A stretch of 64,000 nt of DNA from positions 58,327 to 122,326 of the forward strand of contig MU266397.1 of the NCBI GenBank assembly GCA_021014945.1, read 5' to 3'. This document shows positions 19,526-31,880 of this stretch, in pieces. The notes beneath the pieces are model-generated. The model was not told the DNA's origin. It saw only the letters and a program-made list of their open reading frames with translations, and did no database searches. Origin of the DNA: Leucogyrophana mollusca (Eukaryota > Basidiomycota > Agaricomycetes > Boletales). Each line of letters begins with the position of its first letter. Position 1 is the stretch's first letter. The position numbers were made by a program, and so were the translations under genes.

Positions 19526-20995
19526 ATGCTCGCACTTCTTATTCTTTCCTTTATCTTCTCGTCTTTACACTTGGTCGCTGGACACGCCTGTGAGTATGGC
19601 TATCAATCACATATTTCCGATCATATGCTCAAATCCATTCGTGGGGCAAAGCTATATGGCACCCATCAATGTTCGGCTTCAACGTTACCCAACAGACCTT
19701 CTCATATGACAATCGTCCTGTCGCTCCTCTAATGGCCATGACCTTCGACCAATGGTGGTTTCACGGCCATCTCGGCTATCCTCCCCACCCGACTGACGTC
19801 TTTGAGCTTCCTGCCGGCCAGAATGTGACGGCTGAAGTAGCCTGCGACAAAGGCGCCACTTCCTACTACGCCAGCTCTCCAGGCGGCAATGTCCAGAATG
19901 GAGACGACGTCTGCCCCGGTTCACCCATGTCAGAGTATCACACCACGGGACTCGACGACGTTAAAGGATGTGGCCTGGCGATCGCGTACAAGAGCAATGT
20001 TAGCGAGGTGCAGCCCGATGACTTCACCATCTTCAGTATCAACCAGACTTGCGTCTGGACGCGTTTCACGGACTTCTCGGTCCCCGAGCGGATGCCCCCG
20101 TGCCCCAACGATATGTGTCTTTGCGCATTTTTCTGGATTCATTCGGTTAGTAATCGTTTTCCTCTCATTATCCTTCAGCGAATTGATTCTTATCTACAGC
20201 AAGACAGCGGTGGAGAACAAAGTAAGACTATCTGAGATCACGATCGTCCTTTCTCTAACGGACACCCAGACTATATGAACGGATTCCAATGCCGAATTAC
20301 CAATTCGACCTCGAACGTTGGCCTAGCTACATCCCAAGTTCCACGTCGCTGTGGTGCCGATCCTGCTAACGGCAAACCGGACGCTGTTCCCGGTAACTGC
20401 ACTTACGGTGCAAAGCAGCCCTTCTATTGGTACCAGCAGCAAGATAACAATGTGAGTCATCGTCGACCTTTGTAATGGACATGGCTCATGTTATTGGCAG
20501 ATGTTCGAGGGCACCTACTCCCCTCCCTTCTACACGGACCTGTACAACTTTAAAGATGGCGCTCAGAATGATATCTTCCAGGACTCTTATGTCAGCATAC
20601 CAGTGCCAGGACCGAATCAGACTGCGCTACCCGTTCTCGCAGTTCCTGGGAATGCTGCGGTTCCTTCCTCGGCGAGTGCCTCCTCCAGCACCACCAGCAC
20701 GTCGTCTGCTGTGCATTCTTCGTCAAGTACATCCACCTCAGCAAGCACAACTTCCTCATCCCCTTCCTCGAGCCCTTCATCAGCGTCTCAGAAAACATGG
20801 TAGGCTCACTCCCAGCTGTATAACACTTTGTGATCTGACATACCATCCTCCAGCTCACGCAACACAAGCGCATTTTCCCGGAGAAGTGTTGCTGACGACT
20901 CATCCAAACCTTTCAAACACCGATTATTTGCTATGACGAAGCACAGTAGGAAGTTGGATATGCAACGTCGGTCAAGCCTGTGGCGACCGCTTTGA
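19526..20995 (+). CDS. AA14 lytic polysaccharide monooxygenase
   Basis: Six exons: 19526-19589, 19652-20145, 20200-20221, 20270-20451, 20501-20799 and 20854-20995, giving 400 residues. The signal peptide [19 protein letters not shown] is cleaved before His20, which becomes the N-terminal copper-brace residue ([14 protein letters not shown]). The rest follows the AA14 pattern: [30 protein letters not shown], a conserved Cys set, and CNFW-type core regions. AA14 enzymes are secreted copper enzymes reported to oxidise xylan on cellulose in white-rot fungi. Exon 3 is only 22 nt. After the catalytic part comes a Ser/Thr linker. If the last intron is spliced, a basic C-terminal tail of about 49 residues follows; without splicing the protein ends at 20803. 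Confidence 0.9.
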
Positions 20996-22421
20996 TTTTC
21001 ATGTTTTCCCCCTTGCTAACTTAGATTCTACACACGGGACTACGATATTTTTGCGGGCGTTGGAAACCCCTCTTCCTAATCTTGGATATATTATGGTTGT
21101 TGTACAGCAGTGTATGGAAGTGTAGCTATTACATCGTACTAGATCGTCGATAGAGTCGACGAGAGTTTGATTTGTATGTGTCCCCTTGTAAATTACAACT
21201 GGCCGTTTCAATTTGGATATCCCCTCCCCAAACAGGGGGAAAGGTTCTCGCTGATGCTCGCCTTCATCGTCAACTTCTGGACAATAAGTAGGTTGCCGAG
21301 AACTGGCGCGGCGAAGACAATGATACCAGACGCTGTATGGGTTCAAAACAGTACTGCGGTCGCGGCTTCATACAGAGGCTGCATGATTACTTAGGCTGCA
21401 CTCTGATGGCCTGCGAAATGGGCCACAAATAACTCTCAAGTGTTCTCGTTGCCCCTGGCTTCAGCGAGCTTTCGTGCCTGCAGCGCAGATAATCGTACGG
21501 AGTCGCGTGATGTAGGCGATGAATGAATGCACTATAGAGCACATGGCGTATCCAGGATATAAAGTATGACATGGCGGAGAATACTTCGCTAATGCTTACG
21601 ACGGCAGAATTCAAAAATCATGTCCCGAATGCAGGCGCGAGTGTAGAACGGGACGAGCGCATTGAAGACCGTCGTTCCCTCAAGAGAACGGAATCGCAAT
21701 TAACGAGACCAGGGGAAAGTGAGGTCAGAGGTAAGGCGAGTGAGACGAGACGCGGAGCAAATGACACCAGAGCAGAAGCGGATGTGAGCCAACGAGATGA
21801 GTGAGACAAGGCCGCGTGATCAAGGGTGTGAGGTTCTAGTGGGCGCGTGGGATCTCGCCTGCGGTGTCGAGTGAGCTCGATGTGTATGGTGAAACTCGGA
21901 GCGTGCGGCAAGATGGGCAACGAGTGCGAGTGCGAGGACGGCGAGTTCAACGAGAAGAACAGCAAGCGCAACGAGGGAGGACAATGGTTTGGTGACTTGA
22001 GGAGCAAGCAAACCGCCGGTGGCGAAATGTTTTCTCGAAGGGTCTAATTCTGGCTGATTCCGCATGAGCATAGACATTGCGTATGTTCTTGCTCGCTGTG
22101 CATTACATAATAAAAACGTTGAATCCAACCTGCAACGACGACGGTATCGGGGAGGATTGCGCAGATCGCTGCTGAACAAACGAGCAATGAACGTGACCGA
22201 CATTACCTGCGACTTGCAAGCTCCACAGAGCCCGCATTTGCGGAAACATGCGTCATTCCGAGGCTCTGCAATGATACGGTAAAAGGACAGGGTCCTAAAC
22301 CGGGAAGCTCCTGTGTGCAGCTGGTTGCATAAAGCTTGTAAATTGGATGCCTGTGCAACCATTACGGTGACACGTACTGCATGATAAGAACTTAATGCAG
22401 CGTTGTCTCAACGTAACGATA
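20996..22421. other. Intergenic, nothing convincing
   Basis: 1.4 kb after AA14. A minus-strand frame at 21820-22362 has a hydrophobic helix (SLVALAVLLVELAVLALAL) but shows codon-repeat bias and no conserved motif, so no gene is called. Confidence 0.4.
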
Positions 22422-22771
22422 TCAATGAAAATTCAAGACCGTACACACCACAAATTTTGCAAGTGCGAGGAGGCAAATGCCAGAGCGGATGGTGCGCGGG
22501 TGCCGGTTCCCCCGCATTCTTCCACAAATGTACCCATACACCTTTATAACCGTAGAAAGGCTTTCTTCTTGACGACTTTCATCGTCAATAGCCCTCCCGA
22601 CCTCGACGAAAAAACGAGACTGCAAGATATGAAAGGACAAAGCCTTGGCCGACCTTGGCGGTGGAAGAGGGTGTGGCGTGGGAGACTCACAATGGCCTCC
22701 TCATTACCCGCCACTGCTTGTTTCGAGCAGTTACCACTGTGCCAGTTCACGTAGGGCGACAAGCCCGCCAA
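22422..22771 (-). CDS. Possible 92-residue protein
   Basis: Two exons, 22691-22771 and 22422-22619, joined by a GTGAGT...TTGCAG intron of 71 nt, keep one frame for 92 residues. It starts MAGLSPYVNWHSGNC and is acidic in the middle (RAIDDESRQEESL). I do not recognise it. Good splice sites and frame continuity are the only support. It is divergent from the CHS7 gene, 265 bp away. Confidence 0.3.
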
Positions 22772-23036
22772 ACCGACGCTGCAAGGCCCAAGCTATAGCC
22801 TGCAATTTATAGTCTAGACAACATCTCAGCGATAATCAACTACCTGCGCTCTGAAAACCTCGACCAAAACTATCGATTCGCCCCTTCATTCCGCTCGCTT
22901 TTGTTTTACCCTTCGCATTTTCGATCTCTTGATCTTAGGCCCTCTCAGCTCGCACTTCACGGAACACACGCTATAAGCAAGCGTACTGCGTAGCGCGCCC
23001 TCGTAACGATACCGCTGTCTAGTCTGGAAATCGGCC

Positions 23037-24365
23037 ATGGGAATCTCGTTCGGGTCATTCGATGGGGTGTGCAACACCGCCGCGCTTGTCATCTGTCCCC
23101 TCATGGGAAGTTCGGGACAAGGCATCGAGCCTTCATGCTACAGCCGTAACGTCCAGATTGGCAATACACTCATTTTCCAGCCTTGTGAGTTTTGTCTCCC
23201 GTTCGCCCCTCCCACGGCACTGATGGCCTCATAGCAACATGCTTCGTACACATTGTGGCGATCATCATGACCGCTATTATGATTTACCACATACGCAGCA
23301 AATACACCGCTGTCGGGCGAAAGGAGATTGTCATGTTTTTCTGGATGTATATGATTATTGAACTTTTGGCAATGTTCCTCGACTCCGGCATCATACCCAC
23401 GTCTAACGTTAGCTATCCTGTGAGTTTGCGCCAACGTTTTTTTTTGTACCAGGCAATAATATCTTTGGCAGTGGTTTGCAGCGGTGTATACGGGCCTCGT
23501 CGCGGCTGCGTACTGCTGTATCCTCGTTAATGGTTTCGTTGGATTCCAGTTTGCTGAAGATGGAACGCCCGTTTCGTTATGGGTACGCACAACCAACTCA
23601 ATCAATTACTTACCCGCTCATCCCACTCCAGCTCCTCCGTATATCCTGCCTAGTCGTCTTTGGTGTCTCGTTCTTCGTCGCCATCGCCACTTTCAAATCG
23701 TTCGCATCCTTCTCACCCACCAAGCCCACCGCCCTCTTCATAGTCTACCTGATCTGGCCCATTATCTGCGTCGTTATCTACATCGTCTCACAACTCATCC
23801 TCGTATTCCGCACGCTGGACGACCGCTGGCCCCTTGGTGATATCATCTTTGGCACAGCGTTCTATGCGATCGCACAAGTTTTGCTCTTCGCGTTCAGCGT
23901 GACAATTTGTAATGCTATTGTGCATTACTTGGACGGGCTGTTCTTCTTCACGCTGTGTGTCCTGCTGAGCGTGATGATGGTTTACAAATACTGGGACAGT
24001 ATCACAGTGCGTTTTTTTTTGTCACACCTGTACCCGTGACCCGTCTTTGTTCTGATGATCGCCGCCGTATCTAGCGCGAAGATCTCGAATTCTCCGTTGG
24101 CTCCAAGGCTGCAGTATGGGAAGTCAAAGACCCTCTGCTTACCTCTGGAGGACCAGGTGGCGACTTTGAAGAAGATACTACAAGCAGCTACCACAACGGG
24201 CCACCAGCGAGCCTCGTCGGAGGTGTTAGCGGGCAGCAGCTGTATGGCAAGGGTGGGTACGGCGGGTACGACCAACAGCCTCAGCAGTACGGTGGCAAGG
24301 GCGGGTATGGTGCACAGGGTGGGTATGGAGGAAGGGTATACCCACCGACCTCAGAGCGGTATTGA
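23037..24365 (+). CDS. CHS7: CHS7-type chitin synthase export chaperone
   Basis: Five exons: 23037-23184, 23235-23419, 23472-23582, 23632-24006 and 24075-24365, giving 369 residues. Typical family text is present: [14 protein letters not shown] at the start, [69 protein letters not shown] and [14 protein letters not shown]. The protein has about seven membrane helices and helps a chitin synthase leave the endoplasmic reticulum. The C-terminal tail is rich in Gly, Tyr and Gln ([18 protein letters not shown]), a low-complexity extension. Start and splice sites all match the family pattern. Confidence 0.92.
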
Positions 24366-24624
24366 TGGACTCTGGATGGACAAGTACATGTTTTTTACGA
24401 GTACTATTACTTGGTGCTTTCTCATGGACCCTATTGGTTAGTTTACGGTAATGAGTGCACCGTTGGGTTTTTCGCGACGGTGCTGCTGTGGTGTAGATTC
24501 AGATGCTCACTTGGACGGCTCCCAGTATTTTACAGACGGGCGCTCGAATTTAAAGTGTAGCCTTGTAAACTGTTGAATAAAGCCTGACCGGCCTTACTCT
24601 GTAATTCTTTGTGCCTTTACCACG

Positions 24625-25708
24625 ATGTCTTCAATTGGTCCACAAATTCCTGCGCATCTTCTACCAACGCCCACCGCTGAAGATTCAGACGAAGACGACG
24701 ATTATACGCCGGCGCTACCGCCGGACCTCCTTGCAGCCCGCACACAACCAGGCCCATCGTCCGGAACCCCCCGGCCGACTTCACCACCAGTCCCGCCGCC
24801 TGCCGCTTCTGCCTCAATATCTCGGTCGGCTGCCGACTCATCTTCCCGGCGCGTCGTCGGGCCCTCATTTCCAGGACCCAATTCCTATGATGACGACTCA
24901 GACGACGATGTGGGCCCCAAGCCCCTTCCAGCTGGACTATCTGCCGCCCACGAGGAGCGGTCGGGTGTACAGGAGTTCCTTGAGCGCGAGGAACGCCGGA
25001 GGAAGCAGGCTGAGGAGGATAGTAAGCCCAAGGCTCTGAAGCGCGAGGAATGGATGCTTGTCCCGCCAAAGGCCAGCGACTTGCTCGGGTGTACGTCCAT
25101 GTCTTGATTATTCCATTCATGTTGTATCTCGTACTTAGATGGCACATGTCTTATATATTTTATGGACAGCTCTCGACCCGACGAAACTAAAAGCACGACA
25201 GTTCGCACGTACTGCGCAGCCTGAGCGGAATGCGTCGTCGTCACTTTGGACGGAGACGCCTGCGGAGCGGCAGCAGCGTATCGCGGATGAAGTCGCGGGA
25301 AGGAAACGACGTGCGGCGGATGCGAAGCCAGAGGAGGAAGACGATGATGCCAGGAAGCGGCGGCGGAGGGACGCAGAGATTAGAAAGGGGGTAGAGGAAC
25401 ATACGGTGTGTGGTAACTGTCCAATTTGTCCTACATTTTTGCTCATGTGCCGCTGCTGCTACTCTCCATGTGCGTTCACCTATCTACAGCGCAAAGCACG
25501 CGGTGCCGCACTCGTTGACGTACATGCGTCGGGGTCGAAGGGGAAGGACGAGGACGATGCGGAGAAGCCGGCCGGGATATGGGACCATGCGAGGGATATG
25601 TCCCTTGGTGGGCGGCTCATGGATGATGGGCAGAGGAAGAAGATGCTGCAGGATGCGAAAAGCCTGGGGGACAGGTTCGGCAGTGGTAAGAGCGGTGGAT
25701 TCTTGTAG
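24625..25708 (+). CDS. GPALPP-motif / DUF3752 protein
   Basis: Three exons, 24625-25090, 25170-25405 and 25490-25708, give 306 residues. The N-terminus has IGPQIPAHLLP, a variant of the IGPALPP motif, and a second partial copy (VGPKPLPAGL) after acidic Asp runs. REEWMLVPPKASDLLGSLDP and KLKARQFAR, then ETPAERQQR, fit the DUF3752 core. The C-terminus (IWDHARDMSLGGRLMDD, then LGDRFGSGKSGGFL) is characteristic. It is probably nuclear. The human relative is GPALPP1, whose role is poorly known. It follows CHS7 on the same strand after 259 bp. Confidence 0.85.
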
Positions 25709-27015
25709 CAGTAGGGATTAGGAACGGCCGGTCAGCCGTGTGCTCGCTATGTAAGCTCATTCTCCTCAAAGGCTCAACTCAGCCTCCAACGCTAATTTGG
25801 GTGGCGGACAGCGTGTCCAGGATTGGGTTGTAAAATCGTGTTCACGCCGTCCGAATCCTTGTGTCTGCCAGAGTGACCCTATGGGTCTTTGTCTACATAT
25901 CTCGGCCGCAAATCCCAAGCCGCTCGATATACAGGTTTGCTAGTTCAGAGAGACTGCACTCTGGAGTTTCACTTATCCCGGTTCACGTTTGGACTCGGAT
26001 CATCGTACTGGGTAAGCCATTCCCTTACCTCGAACTTGGCTTTGAATGTTGATCTAGTGGTGTACCAGTAAGTTCGAGGCAAACAGGGTGCTATGAATTG
26101 GCAACGACTTTGGATTCGCTGCTCCCGTGCACTAGGTGACTCGTAAGTCCGTGAGCACCAATATAATGGGTCTATGTGATGCTCTGGGACCGTTCTGGTG
26201 ACATGTGGTGACTCTCGCTTTCAGTGCACGATAACAAGCTGTAATCTCGCCTTTTTCGCCTCTGCAGTCGTCAACATCTGAAAGGTAGAAAGTGAGTGCG
26301 CACTCGACATCAGTCGGCGCCATCTATACTGCCGTTGATCGCCATGCAGCTAGTGGATATCGCTTGTGGCCTAATCGTCCCTTGCGGGATTTGAACAACA
26401 GCTGGTAGAGATTGACATGGATTCGGGAATGTAGTCGTCGTCGGTCGTCGGCTTCAGACTTGCCATCCAGACCTACTTACTTATAGAAGCCCGCAGTGCG
26501 CCGCACCACTAGGCGATAGTATGAAGTTCACTTGTACACATGCGCAGTTCTCCGGAGCTACGCTGCCCTGAAGGCCTCATGAATACGTGTCCTTGCTTGT
26601 GCATGCCATTGCGAATGCAGCAAGTTTCCGGTGCGTGGCGTTGAACTAGAAGAAATTTGGCCTGCCACAAATTGGTCACTGACATGGTATCATCCAGCAT
26701 TATCCACGGTCATCTGTCAGACAATATGAACAGGCAATATCTGCTGTTGGAAGAGACTAGTGGAAATCCTGAACCACACGCTCGCCATTAGCTGGGCTCT
26801 TAGCCTCGGGGACTTATGTCAAGATAAGTTCATGCAGCGGCTTGCGGCCCCGGACCCACGTAGAATAACTATCTTCTTTCTGTGTCCAGAGGAGACTAGC
26901 GCACGTCGTTGGTAAACCCTAGATTCCCCACCACATGTATCCTGTGGTCTTAGACTCCTGATGTTTTATCCAATATTGAGTGCTTGGGTGGGTTGGTCGG
27001 GCTCGGAGTGGGTGG
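25709..27015. other. Intergenic with a tRNA-like trace
   Basis: No protein gene is supported in this 1.3 kb. It contains the tRNA-like segment listed separately. Confidence 0.5.
26385..26516 (-). pseudogene. tRNA-like remnant (A and B box only)
   Basis: On the minus strand TCGCCTAGTGGTGCGG resembles a pol III A box and GTTCAAATCCC, about 110 bp on, resembles a B box. The acceptor and T stems do not pair, so this is not a working tRNA. A tRNA pseudogene or tRNA-derived short element fits better. Confidence 0.25.
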
Positions 27016-27021
27016 TCATCA

Positions 27022-27032
27022 GTATATATAAG
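27022..27032 (+). promoter_or_regulatory. TATA box of the small secreted protein gene
   Basis: GTATATATAAG lies about 170 bp upstream of the ATG at 27201, consistent with a strong core promoter. Confidence 0.5.
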
Positions 27033-27200
27033 TTTTGCAGAAGCCGCGACTACAGTGCAACTCCGGTTTACCCTGTTCTGTAAGCAGCTTTATCTTACCT
27101 TGTCGGTTCGACTGACGGTATCATGTAGAAATAACATCCCGCGCCCAGCCATCCAGCGTTATCTCACCGTCCTTTGGTCCTCCCTGCAGAACCCATAGTC

Positions 27201-27687
27201 ATGATCGTCAGCACCGTCGCCATTGTGCTTGCCAGTGTCAGCGCCGCGGTCGCAACAAGGGGGGTCCCTGTGCACGCAAAATATACGTTGAACCTTTACT
27301 CTGAACCCAACCAACGAGGCACCGTGGAGCAACACAACGCTACCCTCAATTCAATCACACTTCGCGGTCACAAGACATGCGGTCCTTGTATGGATTCCCA
27401 CCAAACTTACCACGATCTGCATTCGTTCGTGCTTACGCCGTCGAACTACCGTCTCAATCTCCGGTTTTATCGAGACTTGGGCTGCCAGCACGAGTACAGT
27501 GAGTTTTCACGGGACCCAGTGCGATTGGGCACTGTTCTTACCTCCTTGCTCTCCCTCAGCTCATTTGACATATACCACCGAGCTGAATAAAAAAGGGGAA
27601 CTCCTGAAAACGGTTGTCAACAATGTACCAAAGGACCTCGTCAACACTGGATCTCACAAGGTCTGCAGAATAGAGCCAGGTCCATGA
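27201..27687 (+). CDS. Small secreted protein, 141 residues
   Basis: Two exons, 27201-27498 and 27560-27687, with a GTGAGT...CTCAG intron of 61 nt. The start MIVSTVAIVLASVSAAVA is a signal peptide. The mature part has two cysteines in TCGPCMD, one in LGCQHEY and one in KVCRIE, so two disulfides are possible. One or two Asn-x-Ser/Thr sites occur (HNATL). No family is recognised. Size, cysteine content and the TATA box are typical of fungal small secreted proteins, some of which act as effectors, but no function can be read from the sequence. Confidence 0.7.
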
Positions 27688-29060
27688 TAGTAATGCGTAG
27701 CTTGAGCTAGGATAGACAAAAGGAAACTGGCGCGACTCTCGCATGCCGATCTATATATGTCGAGGATATTGTCATGCACCTTCTCCGATGTTTCTTTTAT
27801 CCGCAACATTGCGATGTGCTGTCTGGTAGATAGCGCAACGATCTGTATCCTGTTCAATGTAAGTCAGCGTTCGGGACAAACGGGATGCCGGTCAATTGCC
27901 ACCCTAGTATTCCAACGGACTGTATGTTTTCCTGACGATTACTGGGTATTAAAACTTGAACTTTGAGGTTGAGTTCACATAGGGGTGGCAGCAAAATAAG
28001 ACAGATACTTAGTCACGAGTAGTCACGGGACCGCGGGAATATTGATTGAACAAATCAAGCCAAATACCTGCGATTTCACTTTGCCGCTGCGACAAACGCT
28101 GCACTTACCATTCCCACCTTCTCCCACCATCGCATCAGACACTAATGGCTCTTTCCAAGTATCAAAGCTCTCAATTTGGTTCCCGATTGGAGCGATCGTT
28201 GTCGATCCCATGAGATGCCACACGGACAAGCGACATCCCTGGTGTATCGTCGTTTTGTCGCAGTGCCATAGAGCATGAGTACTCTCGGCATGGGATACAG
28301 AAACAGGTAGCGGAGTGTGTCGCCCCATGATCGCACAATCTCCCGTGGTCTGACTCGGATATGGGTCTTCGAGGCACGACGACATTTGAAAAATCAGTTC
28401 TACGGTGGAGTGACAGTACTGTTTATTGCGATTTCACGACCCAACGATGTATCGGCCGTCTGGGGATCAGATAGCCGGTGCATAGTTGGGTCTGACATCG
28501 GTATAATACGTCTTTCCTATACACCCACTCGATCTTAATACCCAGTGCTGACCCCACTGATGTAATCGGAGGTTCGGCGAGTTTTTTCTTTCAGTTCAAC
28601 TTATATGTTCCTATTCAATCACTGCAAATCAATGCAGGTCACGGCGGCTCGGGTGGTTCACCAGCTGGCGAACTCGGTCATCAACAGATGTCCAGGCACG
28701 ACGGCTTGTAGGTGGAGCGATTCGCGATGTCGAATGACTCTTGGGCAGCCAGCTTGGTATAAGGACAAAACCTCTGTCGTTATAGGGCGGCAGGATAGCA
28801 TCCAAAGTTTGGTGCACGAGTGGGGAGAAATATGGTGAGGGCAATGCCCAACCAACGCCAGATCACGTGTCATGACTAAGCATATCAATGATAGTGTAGC
28901 CCATTCAGGCAGGTGTTGTGGTTGGGCTGAATCTCAAGTGCTGCGAGGGAAATCGTTAGACTTTAGCACAGATTTACGTCCCCAAACCACTCTAGAATAG
29001 GCTGCTTTCTGCGGTTGCTGCATGCGCGAGACTGTTTCAAAATTGAATTTTGGTCTTGTT
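27688..29060. other. Intergenic, nothing convincing
   Basis: 1.4 kb with only short open frames on both strands and no recognisable motif. Confidence 0.5.
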
Positions 29061-29300
29061 TCAATTAGTTTCGCCCCAAGCACTGACCTTCAAGACCTTC
29101 CCGCTCCCTGGTTCTGCGCCCAGCTCGTTAACTTTGCAAAGCAACACCACGCTTTCGTCATACCCTTGTAAAGCCGTAGGTGGGTCCGAAGGATACACGT
29201 GCACCTTTGTCTGATTATGGACGGAGATACGATGAGCGATTCTGATAGTATTGGTGGAAGTTATGCCACGTTCAATAAAGAATAGCGGGTTTCTGAACAA
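29061..29300 (-). pseudogene. Remnant of a MIT exon (third family copy)
   Basis: DPPTALQGYDESVVLLCKV matches the MIT helix of the gene just upstream (AIQGYGRTVVLLNEL). No downstream C-terminal domain exists, so this is a leftover of a tandem copy. Confidence 0.45.
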
Positions 29301-29372
29301 GTAAAAAACTGGCTACTGAAGCCTGTAATGCACACGAAACAAGCATTCGACAGAGTGTATAATCAAGGCGTG

Positions 29373-30649
29373 TCACACAGCCCAGTATACATCTATTTTC
29401 GCCTTCGAAGCCTTCATCACCCGTGCCGGAAAACGAGCTCTCATCCATAGAGTGATGCAATCCCCAACTTTCAACCCACGAACGAAACCCCCATCCAGAG
29501 ACTTCCACCCTTGACCCTTCACTTCTGCCTCGACAGCTTCAGGGGATCCGCGTTCGACATGATCGAGGTAGTGCCATACAACGGTGTGATGATGGACTTC
29601 ACGCTTCCCGTGCACGTTACGCTGGAGGTGCGTGGGCAGAGGGAGAGAAGGATGCTCGTCCCTCCCGGCGAACTCAAATGGTGACCATGCGAGGTGTGCT
29701 GAACCGGATGCGGCAGTGATGAGATAAACGGGCCACGATACACTGTGATCGAGAGTAATGGCGGACAGGGGGGTCTCGACACCGGCATCGAACCAGGTGT
29801 ACGAACCCCGATAACTTCCTTCATTGGTGGGGTCGTGTGCGTGACCCTGGCCCTTGCTCCAAAGCTGGAACACGATTTTCTTGCAAGGGTGCTCCCCCCT
29901 TGGCGGGAGCCATCTCCCGCCATACGACTCTCCGCCCTCGTCCATCCCGAGGACAAACGCTTTGACAGCTGCCCCGTCTTCTACTTCACGTCCCATTAGA
30001 CTTATGTGCCCTTCGACACCAGGTACGGCGAGCGGGAGGGTTCGCATGTACATCTCATCTTTGGCTTTGCGATGCCTAGGATCCGGCACAGTACGGGTTT
30101 GATCCAAGGTGATGGAGCTGTGAGGCCAGTAGGACGCATCGTCTATGATCAGGTCTATGAGCTCGACGGGAAGCGGTTTTGGAATCCTGCGGAAGATATC
30201 CTTTACTTGAATGATATCTGCGATTGTAGGTTGGTGCGGAGAGCCGTCGATGGCGGTACCTTCCATCTGTAAGATCGAGGACGATTCAAAATCTGATGAG
30301 GCGACCCCGCGCTGTTTTGATGCCGCTGTGCCGGCGGCATGCATCTTACGCAACATCATCACGCGTCTGGCGTACATGCGACTCTGCAATTAAAAGGGTG
30401 AGATGTTCGAGCGGCATTGAAGTGGAGTCGACCCACTAGCGCTCGTAATCTTCCTAAGGTGCTTTCTTGGCCTTCTGTTCCCCTTAGTTGCACGATGAGT
30501 TCGTTGAGCAGCACCACAGTCCTTCCATATCCTTGTATGGCACAAGAAGCTTGCCCAAGTCTCTCGCGCTCGGCAGTTTCGCTTGCCAGCTCCAGCGCCT
30601 GTTTAAGGAGGCGGCGACGCGATGGCCGCGGTACTGGCGGGTTCTGCAT
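29373..30649 (-). CDS. MIT-domain protein with unnamed C-terminal domain
   Basis: Two exons, 30437-30649 and 29373-30383, with a 53-nt GTGGGT...TGCAG intron, giving 407 residues. Exon 1 is the first part of a MIT domain (LLKQALELASETAERE, then AIQGYGRTVVLLNEL). Its third helix continues in exon 2 (RLRALSRMYARRVMMLRK). MIT domains usually bind ESCRT-III tails on endosomes. The C-terminal part has LPVELIDLIIDDASYWPHSS, GRWLPPRGEHPCKKI and SYTWFDAGVETP. This module recurs in fungi, but I cannot assign a function. It is a tandem duplicate of the next gene upstream. Confidence 0.72.
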
Positions 30650-30962
30650 TTGTAGGGGAGTAAAATGAAGTTGATTCCGCAATAGCCGTCGGTTTGTGCG
30701 AGTCCCCGTTCCCTGAGAGTTTGAAGGAGAAAAGCAGAAAGACGTGCAGTGAACTCAAGGGTTGAACCGACTAGAGTCTTAAACAGCTGGCAGGGATGCA
30801 ATGTGGAATACACGTGTAGTTTTCCTTGACGTGGCATGAATATCCTAGCATTTGACCTGAAAGAATCATCTAGACAAGGGGCTGCCTGTTGAAGACCGAT
30901 GAAGTACGCAGTTCAGATCAAACGCAAAGCATCTGATGAGGGCACGTACACTGCGAAACATA

Positions 30963-31880
30963 TTATACGGCCCAATATATGTCCATCTTCGCCTTTGCAG
31001 CCCTCATCGCCCATGCAGGAAACCGAGCTCTCAACCATAGAGTGATACAGTCTCCAACCTTTAATCCACGGACGAAACTCCCATCCAAAGACTTCCACCC
31101 TTGGCCTCTTAACTCTGCCTCAACCGCTTCGGAAGATCCCTCCTCTACACAGTCCAGGTAATGCCATACGACTGTGTGATGGTGCATTTCGCTTTTGGCG
31201 TGAATATTACGCTGGAGGTGGGTGGGTGGAGGGAGGAAAGGATGTTTTCCCGGATCAGTAAACTGGAAGGGCGATCCCGCGAGGCGCTCTGAGTCGGAGG
31301 CTTCGGTGATGAGATAAACGGGCCACGATACGTTATGATCCAGGGTACCGACGGATTTGAGAGACTCGACACCAGCATCGAACCAGGTGTATGAGCCTCG
31401 ATAGGTTCCGTGATTGTGTATCTCGTGCGAGAAACCTTGATCTCTACTCCAAAGCTGAAACTCGATCATCCTGCAAGGATGCTCACCCCTTGGCGGAAGC
31501 CATCTCCCATCATATGATTCCCCACCCTCAGCGTCCATCCCAAGGACAAAATCCTTGTCCCCCTCCAAATCAGATCCCGTCAGAGTGATGTGGCCTTCGA
31601 CGCCGGGCACAGCGAGCGGGAGGGTTCGCATGTACATGTCATCTTTGTTATAATGCCTAGAACCCGGCACGGAGCGAGGCAGATCCAAGGTAATGGAGCT
31701 ATAAGGCCAGTACGACGCATCATCTAGAATCTTGTCTACGAGTTCGATGGGGAGCGGCGTAGAGATTCTACTGAACAGATCTTTCACTTGGATGATATCT
31801 GCGATGGTAGGTTGATACGGGAAGCCGTCGACAGTTGTGGTTTCCATGTGTAAAGTCTGCGATGACGAGACTTGTCCCAT
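30963..31880 (-). CDS. Paralogue of the MIT gene, lacking MIT
   Basis: A single exon of 305 residues, starting MGQVSSSQTLH. It aligns along its length with the C-terminal domain of the gene at 29373-30649 (LPIELVDKILDDASYWPYSS, GRWLPPRGEHPCRMI, SYTWFDAGVESL, WKSLDGSFVRGLKVGDC). No MIT exon is found upstream, where UTP18 begins 285 bp away in the other direction. It probably lost the MIT part during duplication. The function is unknown. Confidence 0.72.
   Translation of the reverse strand: MGQVSSSQTLHMETTTVDGFPYQPTIADIIQVKDLFSRISTPLPIELVDKILDDASYWPYSSITLDLPRSVPGSRHYNKDDMYMRTLPLAVPGVEGHITLTGSDLEGDKDFVLGMDAEGGESYDGRWLPPRGEHPCRMIEFQLWSRDQGFSHEIHNHGTYRGSYTWFDAGVESLKSVGTLDHNVSWPVYLITEASDSERLAGSPFQFTDPGKHPFLPPPTHLQRNIHAKSEMHHHTVVWHYLDCVEEGSSEAVEAELRGQGWKSLDGSFVRGLKVGDCITLWLRARFPAWAMRAAKAKMDIYWAV

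Noticed and set aside
21820..22362. Minus-strand frame with a hydrophobic helix
   Set aside because: Amino-acid bias (Ala/Leu/Val from GAG/GCG-type repeats) and lack of start context or homology; the opposite frame shows the same bias.
26385..26516. Functional tRNA gene with intron
   Set aside because: A and B box motifs exist, but acceptor and T stems do not pair.
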